The position numbers and the translations under genes were made by a program. Below, in pieces: positions 34,180-43,680 of a stretch of 64,000 nucleotides of DNA; within the stretch, counting starts at the first letter, position 1, and every line of letters starts with the position of its first letter. This stretch comes from Plasmodium malariae. Taxonomy: Eukaryota > Apicomplexa > Aconoidasida > Haemosporida > Plasmodiidae. The DNA is taken from positions 558,001-622,000 of the forward strand of contig NC_041778.1 in assembly GCF_900090045.1 (NCBI RefSeq), read 5' to 3'. Below the pieces are notes generated by a model. The model did not search any database and was not told the origin of the DNA. It saw only the letters and a program-made list of their open reading frames with translations.

Positions 34180-34956
34180 ATGGAAAAGAAGAGTAGTTAC
34201 AAAACCGTGTTGCTAGGAGAATCATCAGTAGGTAAATCAAGCATAGTTTTACGTTTAACAAAAGATACGTTCCATGATAACACAAACACAACCATAGGTG
34301 CCTCTTTTTGCACATTTGTCGTTAATATAAATGACTTAAAAGGGAAAAGTTATAATAGTGGTAGTAACAATAATAATAATATAAACACAAAAAGTAATAG
34401 TAATAGTAATAATAATAATAGCAATAGTAACAGTAATAGTAATAGTAATAGTAGTACTAACAATAATGACAGATTTACGTTCAATGAAGAAAATTTAAAA
34501 AATAACGAAAGTTTATATAATATAAAATTTGATATTTGGGATACAGCGGGACAAGAAAGATACGCGAGTATTGTTCCTTTGTACTATAGGGGCGCAACAT
34601 GCGCCATAGTGGTTTTTGATATTAGTAATTCGAATAGTTTAGATAGAGCTAAAACGTGGGTAAATCAGTTAAAAATTAGTAGTAATTATATTATAATTTT
34701 AGTTGCTAATAAAATAGATAAAAATAAATTTCAAGTGGATATGTTAGAAGTGCAAAAATATGCTCAAGAAAATAATTTACTTTTTATTCAAACAAGCGCC
34801 AAAACTGGAGCTAACATAAAAAATATTTTCTATATGCTTGCGGAAGAAATATATAAGAATATTATAAATAATAATAACACCTTAGACAGTAAAACAATAA
34901 ATAACAACTTAATAAACCTTGATAGTGAAAAATACCCAAAAAAAAACTGCTGCTAA
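34180..34956 (+). CDS. RAB5A: Rab5A small GTPase with Asn/Ser-rich insert
   Basis: Endosomal/vesicle Rab GTPase of 258 residues in a single exon. P-loop GESSVGKSS (residues 13-21), switch I with 'TTIGASFCTF', switch II 'WDTAGQERYASIVPLYYRGA' (about 118-137, Gln conserved), NKID (about 175-178), 'TSAKTG' (about 205) and a C-terminal Cys-Cys for double geranylgeranylation. An insert of about 45 residues, mostly Asn and Ser, sits between switch I and switch II at about 55-100. I recall P. falciparum Rab5A having an insert in this place too. In P. falciparum, Rab5A has been linked to haemoglobin-containing vesicles. The AGT/AAT repeat of the insert is likely variable in length between isolates. 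Confidence 0.95.
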   Translation: MEKKSSYKTVLLGESSVGKSSIVLRLTKDTFHDNTNTTIGASFCTFVVNINDLKGKSYNSGSNNNNNINTKSNSNSNNNNSNSNSNSNSNSSTNNNDRFTFNEENLKNNESLYNIKFDIWDTAGQERYASIVPLYYRGATCAIVVFDISNSNSLDRAKTWVNQLKISSNYIIILVANKIDKNKFQVDMLEVQKYAQENNLLFIQTSAKTGANIKNIFYMLAEEIYKNIINNNNTLDSKTINNNLINLDSEKYPKKNCC

Positions 34957-35498
34957 TTGTTTTATATGTATGTATGTATATATATATATATATATATATA
35001 CATTTTGTACGTGTGTGTAATAACTAGTTTGCAATTGTTTAGAGAAAATTTTATATTTTCTTTTTTTCCTTTATTTATTAATTTGTATAAAACAGTAGAT
35101 TAGTTCATTTTTTTTTTTTTTTTTTAATTTAAAAAATTTATTTAATTAAAATAAAACACAGAATTAATGTCGTTCTACACTGCATAATACGCAATTCATG
35201 TTTTACGTGTATTTATATATATAATATACATATATATGCACACTTATATAATTTATATATATATACACATTATAAAATGCTTCATATATTTAGATACATT
35301 TGAACACAGTTTTTTTTTTTTTTTGCACAAGAATTTTTTTATACTATTTTGAATATATAAATATTTTTATATACTTTGATATCATTAATATACCGAAACT
35401 GTCTTTTTATACTTTATAAATATATAAGTATATGTAAGTATAAACAAATTAAATAACATACTAGGTTAAAATAATTATATTTTTCTTCACATATTTAC
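34957..35498. other. Convergent intergenic region
   Basis: No gene seen between the 3' ends of Rab5A (+) and the 1092-residue protein (-). TATG and (TA)n runs lie near 34965-35002. I looked on the minus strand for a continuation exon of the RAP-like domain and found none that fits. Confidence 0.55.
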
Positions 35499-38400
35499 TC
35501 ACAGCAGTACTATATCGACTGTATACAAAAAGGCACCTTCCTCATTTTTAATTTGAACATTTTGTAGGCATAGCAAGTACCTTAAATTCATGTTCTTTAA
35601 AATATTAAACACTTCTATGTGAAATGCTGACGATGATGTATTAGATTTTTTAAATTTTGTGATGGTAGTAAGATATAAATAAAGTTGAAATAATATTAAT
35701 TTTTTTTTATCTATCTTTAAAAATTCAAATATGTTTATTATATCACCTATAAAAATATCAACGTCATCCCTCTTCTTTTTTAGATTATCCTTATTTGTAC
35801 TCTTCTGATAATAATTACTTATAGCCCCTACGTTAATAATATTATTTACAGTGTTTTCAGTACTCACATTATATGTAGTAGTAACTGTTTTAAAATTATT
35901 TCCCTCAATGCATCTATTATTGTCTAATAATAATGTATCAATTTTTTTATTGCCCACATGCTCTATTTTAGCAAAATAGGTGTCACGTATTCGACTAGGG
36001 CTTAACACATTTTTGTGTTTTTCACAATTTAAAGTTAATAAATAATCATAATATAACATAAAGAGGGTATTTGAAATTTCAATATAATCATCTTCCGATA
36101 TATAACATATAATTTTTTCGAACACCTTATTTTCTACATTTTTATTAAAATTATATGAAAAATTTTTGTATTTTTCTCCTAATGATTTTTCCAACATTAC
36201 ACATACATAGGCATATATATGATATATATACAAGTTATTAGCTATGTACAGCAATTTTTTAAGTATATTTTCTTTCAAATGTATATTGCAAAATGCTTTC
36301 TTATATAAATATAAATACGTGCTTCTTTTTTTTAAATATAAAAATATATCTAACTTTATTAAGCATTCTATAATTTTACTCATATTTATAAATAGGCTAT
36401 GCTTCATATATTTAGTATTATTTTCTTCCAACTTTTTATTTGAATTAGTGAAACTTGATATGCAGCTATATTCATAATAGCCTTTTTTTTCTCCCTGAAC
36501 TTTTATAATTTCATTTTTCAAACTTTTTAATAGTAAAACTTCATTAATTTCATATCTGAATTTGGAATTCGATAATGATATTAAAACTTTTGACAAATTA
36601 TCTAAAGAGATATATTTATATGTACTTAAATAATTTTTAGTTAAATCATCAATGATCCTATACTTTATATCCATCAGTTCCTTCCTATAATATCTGCTAT
36701 TTGAATTATTTTCTATAAAAAATTGAAATTTAGAACAACTTAAAAGAAGTAAAGAAATTATATCTTCATTAAACATTGTATTACGCTTAAAATAATTATA
36801 TGCTTTATACACATGACACCATATATTCCTTGCATAATCAAAAAGAACAATTCTTTCAAAAAATATATTATTCAAAAAAATTAAAGAACACACATACTGA
36901 TCTCTCTGGAAGTTATTTTCTTCATGAAGATCTCTAATATAAAGATTACTGACTTTTATAATATTTTGACATATCAACTCTCTAATATTACTTAAGATTA
37001 AATCCTTCTTTGTACCTATACTTCTTATATTTTTATAAACAAAAGAAAGATCATTTAAAATATATATATATATATCATTAAACCTTCTAATCGTTTTCTT
37101 ATTTACCATAAAATAGTACAAAATACATGAAATATTATTGAACAATAAATAAAAATCATACGAATTATACACTTTATTTATTTTTATAAAAGAGCTAGAC
37201 AGAATTTTAATAGATAACAAATCACTAGGTTTTAATTTAAAAATGAAATCAAAATAATTTTCTATTTTATAAAAATAATATTCACTTCTATTTATTATTA
37301 TTTCCTTCATATTTTCCATACATACATTATTTGATGTAATATCACTTGAAACAACATATGTTGCACCTTTATTTTTTGTATATATGCATCTCTCTAGGAA
37401 ATTATTTGACATACTTAAGCTGAATTTCATAGTAACCGAAAATAATACATTATTTGTATGATATTTATTTTTTAATAAAGTAAAATAAATATTTTTTATA
37501 GAAACGAGAGCAATGGATAGAGAATGAAGTTTTACAAATTTTATATCTATTAAAGTTTTTAACAAATACTCATAAAATAAAACGAAGTTGCTGTCCACCA
37601 CTTTATTTAATATACTTTTATCATTTAAGGAACTTAATAATATGCTATAATGAACATCACGTAGAACCTTTTTCTTGTTTTTTTCTTCTCTTAAAACTTG
37701 GAAAATGCATAAAATCAATTCTTTTAATTTGGAAACTAATAAAGCAGTATCATATTTCTTTTTCTTAATCATAGTACAATATATATTTAACAATTTTACA
37801 AGATATTCAATATTTTCATTTATTAAATTTTTATGAAGATTATCGATAAATTTATGTTCTAAGTTAACACTGAAAATTAAATTATCAACATATAGCTTTA
37901 AAATGTTTAACACCTTATTATTGTCAATTTTATCTATGTTTTCAGACAACTTCGTATAACACTTCTTGAAAATTTCATCTTTGCTCATTTTAATAGCATA
38001 ATTTTCCTGATTTTTTAATTTTACAAAGTAGTACACATTAAATACATTTTCCCCCATTGTGTATTTATCAAAAACCCTGTTCGAATCATTATTAATAAGA
38101 TATGCGTTTAATATGAAAAGAACCTTGTAAATTTCGTAATCGAAAAGATATAAATTATTGAAAACATAATTGAAATAGAAATTATAAAAAAGAATTAAAT
38201 TTTTGTCATTTTTGCTCCATCTAAAAAAATAAACGATAAAATGAATTAATTCATTTCCACTCACTTCATGCAGACATTTAATCAGTTTGTTGCAAATTTT
38301 ACCTAACAATTCTCTCTTGTGGAAATTTAGATCCTTTTCACTAAATTCAAATTCATTTATTTTACTTAAAACAGTTTTATCTATGTTCTTTACTACTATA

Positions 38401-38777
38401 GGAAAATCACAACCATTACTAAAATTTTTATCAAGTTCATCAAGTATTTTTATACTTTGAACTGTATCACTAAAATCTATAAAATTAAAACATTTTTTGT
38501 ATTCATTTAACAAGTATTTATATACTACATGACCACTAATTCCTTCACGTTTTTTACTTCTATCATTCAGTAGGTTTTTAAATATTCTTAACCTATCATA
38601 TACATTTAAATTGCCATTAAAAATAGATTGTACGTTGTTTTTCCTGTTTTCTTCCTTTTTTTTAACATTTTTATAATTCAATTTTACACTAACAAAATTT
38701 GATTTGGAATATACGAATTTTAAATGAGATAAACATTTATTTACATATGGCACTTTTGTTTTCTTTAAAATAATCAT
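35499..38777 (-). CDS. Unknown 1092-residue protein with RAP-like C-terminal half domain
   Basis: Long single exon with ordinary Plasmodium codon use and little low complexity, so clearly a real gene. The body is Leu/Ile/Tyr/Asn-rich and predicted helical throughout, like the helical-repeat bodies of FASTK/RAP-type organellar RNA-binding proteins; the N-terminus is basic with no acidic residue in the first 35 residues. The extreme C-terminus 'SSAFHIEVFNILKNMNL' followed by 'FLYTVDIVLL' matches the first half of a RAP domain (S.FH.EV...L..., then Y.VDI.L), but the expected second half (I-E-x-D-G-x-x-H-F ...) is missing before the stop. A perfect splice donor (GTGAGT) sits exactly at the last codons (about 35498), yet I found no fitting second exon. 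It could be a mitochondrial RNA/rRNA-processing factor; this is inference. Confidence 0.85.
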   Translation of the reverse strand: MIILKKTKVPYVNKCLSHLKFVYSKSNFVSVKLNYKNVKKKEENRKNNVQSIFNGNLNVYDRLRIFKNLLNDRSKKREGISGHVVYKYLLNEYKKCFNFIDFSDTVQSIKILDELDKNFSNGCDFPIVVKNIDKTVLSKINEFEFSEKDLNFHKRELLGKICNKLIKCLHEVSGNELIHFIVYFFRWSKNDKNLILFYNFYFNYVFNNLYLFDYEIYKVLFILNAYLINNDSNRVFDKYTMGENVFNVYYFVKLKNQENYAIKMSKDEIFKKCYTKLSENIDKIDNNKVLNILKLYVDNLIFSVNLEHKFIDNLHKNLINENIEYLVKLLNIYCTMIKKKKYDTALLVSKLKELILCIFQVLREEKNKKKVLRDVHYSILLSSLNDKSILNKVVDSNFVLFYEYLLKTLIDIKFVKLHSLSIALVSIKNIYFTLLKNKYHTNNVLFSVTMKFSLSMSNNFLERCIYTKNKGATYVVSSDITSNNVCMENMKEIIINRSEYYFYKIENYFDFIFKLKPSDLLSIKILSSSFIKINKVYNSYDFYLLFNNISCILYYFMVNKKTIRRFNDIYIYILNDLSFVYKNIRSIGTKKDLILSNIRELICQNIIKVSNLYIRDLHEENNFQRDQYVCSLIFLNNIFFERIVLFDYARNIWCHVYKAYNYFKRNTMFNEDIISLLLLSCSKFQFFIENNSNSRYYRKELMDIKYRIIDDLTKNYLSTYKYISLDNLSKVLISLSNSKFRYEINEVLLLKSLKNEIIKVQGEKKGYYEYSCISSFTNSNKKLEENNTKYMKHSLFINMSKIIECLIKLDIFLYLKKRSTYLYLYKKAFCNIHLKENILKKLLYIANNLYIYHIYAYVCVMLEKSLGEKYKNFSYNFNKNVENKVFEKIICYISEDDYIEISNTLFMLYYDYLLTLNCEKHKNVLSPSRIRDTYFAKIEHVGNKKIDTLLLDNNRCIEGNNFKTVTTTYNVSTENTVNNIINVGAISNYYQKSTNKDNLKKKRDDVDIFIGDIINIFEFLKIDKKKLILFQLYLYLTTITKFKKSNTSSSAFHIEVFNILKNMNLRYLLCLQNVQIKNEEGAFLYTVDIVLL

Positions 38778-39599
38778 AATGTTAGCATCTGTAAGTCCTT
38801 ATAAAACCAAATATATGTTGGGGGACTTTTCCATCAATATTTTTATTTATTTTTTTTTCGTTCTTTTGATGTTCATTTTCTAAAAACAAATTGATAATAG
38901 CTATTTTACTTGAAAAAATAAAAAAATAAAAATTTATAATATTTTTCAGTATAAACATAATGTTATTTTTGTTTTATAGATCATTTTCATTATATAAACT
39001 ACGTTCATATTTTTTTCCTTTTATTGCTCATATATATAATTTTTTTAGTCGTTTACACGAATTCCAATAAGCAAAATTAACACAATTATTAAATCTGTAT
39101 ATAATGCATATAAATGCAAAAAAACGTAGTAAAATATAACAGATGTACAGTGTTCTCTGTAATTTCAGTGTACTACAGCTAATATAAAGTAAAAAATAAA
39201 CTATTTTTTTTTGTAAGTTTATAGGATAAACCAACATAAATCAAGAACTGCATAGGTTTTTTTTTTTTATTTTGCTTGTTCATATAGATAAAATTTAATT
39301 GTAATACTCATTTGTTTTGTTATTTTATATTATTTTGGCCAAAGAAACATATAAAAATAAGCTTGTTTAGATATTTCTTTTTCATTATCCATTCCAAATA
39401 TTATTTGCAGACTAGTGGAAAAAATTGTTTTAATGTCTTATCACGAATTATAACAATGGTATTAAGAAAGAAAAAGATTATAATATGACTTTACATGTGT
39501 AATATATCATATGTATTTACGCGTACCATGCAAATAAAAATGTATTGTGAAATAACGAGATAAAACAATATATGATATAAACAGAAGGCGTGTTAAATA

Positions 39600-39960
39600 A
39601 AGGAATGCACTTAGCAATTCTGAAGTTTATGAAAAAATTATGTGGGATATAAATTACAGAAAATAAAAAGGGGTAACATAATAATAAAGAGCAAATCTTG
39701 AAAATGAAAACTTAATTGAATGTGGTGCAGTTACACAACCTCAAAAAAATAGAAGTAAATTACTGTTAATTTTTTAAACCCAAAAAATTAAAACATTTCT
39801 TAAAATGTTAAAAATATAATTCATGAAAGAAAAATTTCTACAAAGGTATAAAATTATTTTTTATATATTATTTTGACGAAAATTGAGAATGATAATAGTC
39901 AAAAAAAAAAAGTATATAAACAAGTTTTCTGAATTAATGAATGACCTTTATTAAAAATAA
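39600..39960 (+). pseudogene. Possible decayed coding sequence (plus strand)
   Basis: Fragments with protein-like composition in shifting frames: 'NALSNSEVYEKIMWDINYR', 'NLENENLIECGAVTQPQKN', 'KEKFLQRYK' and 'YINKFSELMNDLY', separated by stops and small shifts. The style (short Lys/Asn/Glu helices, 'ENENLIE') resembles exported multigene-family proteins such as STP1/SURFIN, but I cannot align it. No start codon or intact frame of 60 residues. Confidence 0.3.
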
Positions 39961-39964
39961 AATT

Positions 39965-41215
39965 CAATACATCTCTTTAAATACTAATGTCTCATGTAGG
40001 TTGACTTCACTAAACAGTGAAAAAGTATATTTTTATTATTATCATGTCCTTAATTTTCTTTTATGTTCTTGAATTTTTTTCGTCTCTTGTATTTTTTTAA
40101 TTGAATTAAGATTGGAGAAATTTTATGTTAAAATTGCATCATCTATGTTTCTTTTATTTCGTTTAGTTAATAAAAAGTCATAATTTATACTTAGGATATC
40201 CTAACATAAAAATATATGTTAAATTCCCAGTGTTAAAAAAAAAATTAGCATATCTTTCATACGAAATCAATTTAAAAATTATAATTAAGTTTTACATATA
40301 CCTTAATTCAGAAAAGTTTGTAAATTTTTTGTTTTGATATAAAATTCTTTGTACAACATTGCTTTGAGTGTTCTATGGTACTAATATATCATATACATTA
40401 ATTTTTCCTTTTCAGGAAAAATAAAAAACTTTAAAAAGACAAATTTCATTATTAAAGTGATAATAGAAAAATACCTCCTTTTAATCATATTTTAGTATAT
40501 ATTTCTAAAAATAATGGTTATATAATAAAATCTGACGAATGCTTATGTGTTAAGATAAATTCTTAAATTCGTAAGTTTCACTCTTTTAAAATAAGTTTCT
40601 CTTTTTTGTTTTCATAAAGAATATTTGTAAGAAAATGTTTGGACATAAATGCTTGCTTATCTTCAAATGACTTATAATTGCTTGATAAGTATTGTCAACA
40701 TATTCAGTTGCTAGTACTCTCCTAATTTCTTTCAAATGGTTAAGTATTTCATCCTTCAGTAGCATATGATTTATTGAAGTTTATGCTATATGTCATGTAA
40801 AATATCCTCAGCAAAAAATTACATTCATTCTTATATGTTTATAATTAAAGAATAAATAATTTATAAAGGAAGGTCTATTTAAGCTTTATTTTTCTTATCT
40901 ATGAAATATTTACGTTGGAAAAAAAAATAGTAATAAACATTACGCAAAATGTACACATTAAAATTTTCTAAATTAATCATTTACATAAATTCGATATATG
41001 GTACGTAGAACCGTAATTTGATTATTATCTATTTCAAAAATTAACATTTGTTACATCTTTATTATGTAAAATTATATGATACAAAATTTTATCAAAAGAA
41101 GTATGATTTCAAGGATATCTATTCATTATATTCATTTAGCTCTATATCTTCAATTTTGTATGTCATTAACATAATTTCGTAATACGAAAGAATTATTCCA
41201 TTCTTTTATATATAA
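39965..41215 (-). pseudogene. Probable decayed gene beside the centromere (minus strand)
   Basis: A series of protein-like segments in the same orientation, broken by stops and shifts. In coding order: 'YEIMLMTYKIEDIELNEYNE' (about 41170), 'EIDNNQITVLRTIYRIYVND' (about 41030), 'FQRKYFIDKKNKA' (about 40915), then an open stretch of 59 codons from an ATG at 40765 to a stop at 40586 that includes 'EILNHLKEIRRVLATEYVD' and 'YQAIISHLKISKHLCPNIF'. Then come 'DFLLTKRNKRNIDDAILT' and 'NLNSIKKIQETKKIQEHK' (about 40190-40060) and 'SLFSEVNLHETLVFKEMY' (about 40015). The mixed, amphipathic composition is unlike random A/T-rich sequence. I do not recognise the family; a large helical surface or invasion protein is one option. 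Confidence 0.4.
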
Positions 41216-41280
41216 CATTAATAAATTATATTAAAACTTTGTGCGTTTATAGTGTGAACCTTTCATATGTTTTCATAGTA

Positions 41281-43680
41281 AAAATTATATTTAATAATAT
41301 TTATATTTATAAACAAAATATGTTACAATAAAATTATTAATAACAAAGAGTTAAATATTTTAAAAAATAAAAAACTAATAAAGTACAAAACAAATAAAAC
41401 AATATATATATAATGTAAAAAAAAACAAAAAACAAATTTAAGTAAATTAATAAGATTATAAATTAGTAAAAACAAAATAATACTAAAATAATTATAAAAA
41501 AAAACGAAAATTAAAGATAATATATTAAAAAAATATATTATACTACACCTATAAAATAATAATATAATTAAAAAAAAATAATAATAATAATAAAATAAAT
41601 AATAAGTTAAACATAATTAATATTATTATTAAAATAATATTTAGTCGTATTATTTCAAAAATAAATAAATCAATAATTTTAAAAATAGCATAAATTATAA
41701 TTAATATTAAAATTATTATTAAATATAATATTTAATATAAATTAATTGTTATATTAATTATAAAAATAAATAATAATATATTAATTTAATTAATTTTTAT
41801 AACATTATATAAAATAAAAAATAATATATTAATTTAATTAATTTTTATATTATATAAAATAAAAACTAATATATTAATTTAATTAATTTTTATAACATTA
41901 TATAAAATAAAAAATAATATATTAATTTAATTAATTTTTATAACATTATATAAAATAAATAATAATTTATTAAAATAAAATTAAAATATATATATAAATT
42001 AATTTATAAAAACAAAAATAATTATATTATATTAATTGATAAATAAATATATGTATTAAATTAATTTCTAAAATATATTAATAAAAAGTATATAAAATTA
42101 ATATAATATAAGAATAATTAAAATATATTAATTAAAAAAAAATAAAAGATATAATATATTTATATTAAATTAATTTATTAAAATCATTAAAATATATTCA
42201 TTTAAATATATATATTATTTATATATATTATTTTCATTAATAAATATTAATATAATTAAAAATATTATATTAGTTAAAATAATTTATATATTAGCTTATA
42301 AAAACTTAAATAAATAAAAAAAATATATTACTATATTATATGTTAAAAATAAAATATAATAAAAATAAAGAAATAGTTTATTATAATTTATACATAATAT
42401 ATTAAAGGAATTTAAATAGTAAATTTTAATTACTTAAATAAAAAAAATATTATTAAATAAATTAATTATATTTTTAAATTAATGAAAAAGCATATGTATA
42501 TTATGTAATTGTTTAATTAATAATATATAAAAATATGATAAACATATAATAAATATATATATATTCAAAAAATAAAAATTTTATAATTATAAAATATAAA
42601 TATTATATTATTAATTAATTAAAAACAATAAATAAAATTAATATATTTAATTATATTATAAATAATACTTATAAAATATTTAAATAATTAATAATTTTAA
42701 TATTCGTAATGAATTAATTATATAATAAGTAAAGAATAAAAAAATTATTAATTAAAATTATTTTATATATACATAATATTATAATAAATGTGACACTTTA
42801 TTTAATTATTTATAATTAATTATTTATTTATTATTTAATTAATTTAATTAACTAATTATAATTATCATATTTAAGTAAATATATATATAATAAAAACAAT
42901 TAATTTTTATTTATATAAGTTAAATAATTTTATAAAATTATTAACATTATTTATATACATATGATTAGTAAATTTAATTAAAAAAAAGTTATTTAATATT
43001 TAAAACAATAAATAATTATATTTTAATTGTTATTATATTATAATAATTAAACTAATTACTTTATATATTATTTATTTACATTTACTAAATAATTTAATTA
43101 TTATTATAGAACTTCAATACTTAAACTATTCCATTTGGAAAAGTGATAAAATATTTAACGTTTTAATATATTTATATCATAATAAAAAATTAAATGATTA
43201 TTTGATTTATTTCAATACATAAAGTATATGAATTAAATTATAATTAATATATGTTAATATATATAAAATAAATATGTTAATCTATTAATTAAAAAAAGAA
43301 AATATATAATTAATATAAATTTAAATGAAATTATATTACTGTGAATTCTATGTTAAATAACATACAAATATTTAATAAATAAAACAATTATTATATTATA
43401 TATATTTATTTATTTAAATTAATTAATTAATTATCAAACGATAAAATATTATTATAATCAAATATATATAGTTTAGTTAATTAATTTGAATAATTATTAA
43501 TATATTTAATATTATTATTAAATATATTTATTAAATATAATTAATTATTTATATAATATAAAAATATATATATTAATTATAATTAATTATTTATGTAATA
43601 TAATAATTTTTTTAATTATAATTAATTAGTTTTATATATTATATTAAATATATTTATTAATTATATTTTTTTTAATTATT
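41281..43680. other. Centromere (A+T-only core)
   Basis: About 2.4 kb in which most 60-base lines contain only one to five G or C. This is far more extreme than the rest of the window and has no poly-T minisatellites or open frames. Plasmodium centromeres are known as single 2-2.5 kb, about 97% A+T blocks bound by CENH3. Position also fits: Rab5A and FabH lie next to the chromosome 2 centromere in P. falciparum as I recall it. An internal tandem repeat is listed separately. Confidence 0.9.
41772..41960. repeat. 48-bp centromeric tandem repeat, four copies
   Basis: Four head-to-tail copies starting at 41772, 41820, 41865 and 41913. The unit starts AATAATATATTAATTTAATT and ends in a TATAAAATAAAA-like tail. 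Copy 2 lacks three bases (45 bp) and copy 3 has ACTAATA at its start. The copies are otherwise almost identical, so the array is young or homogenised. Confidence 0.9.

Larger units (their letters stand above)
38778..41280. other. Gene-free left flank of the centromere
   Basis: No intact gene. Base composition is less extreme than the core, and poly-T minisatellites are nearly absent, unlike other intergenic regions here. Scattered short stretches read like protein with stops and frame breaks (see the two pseudogene entries and the findings). Confidence 0.6.
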
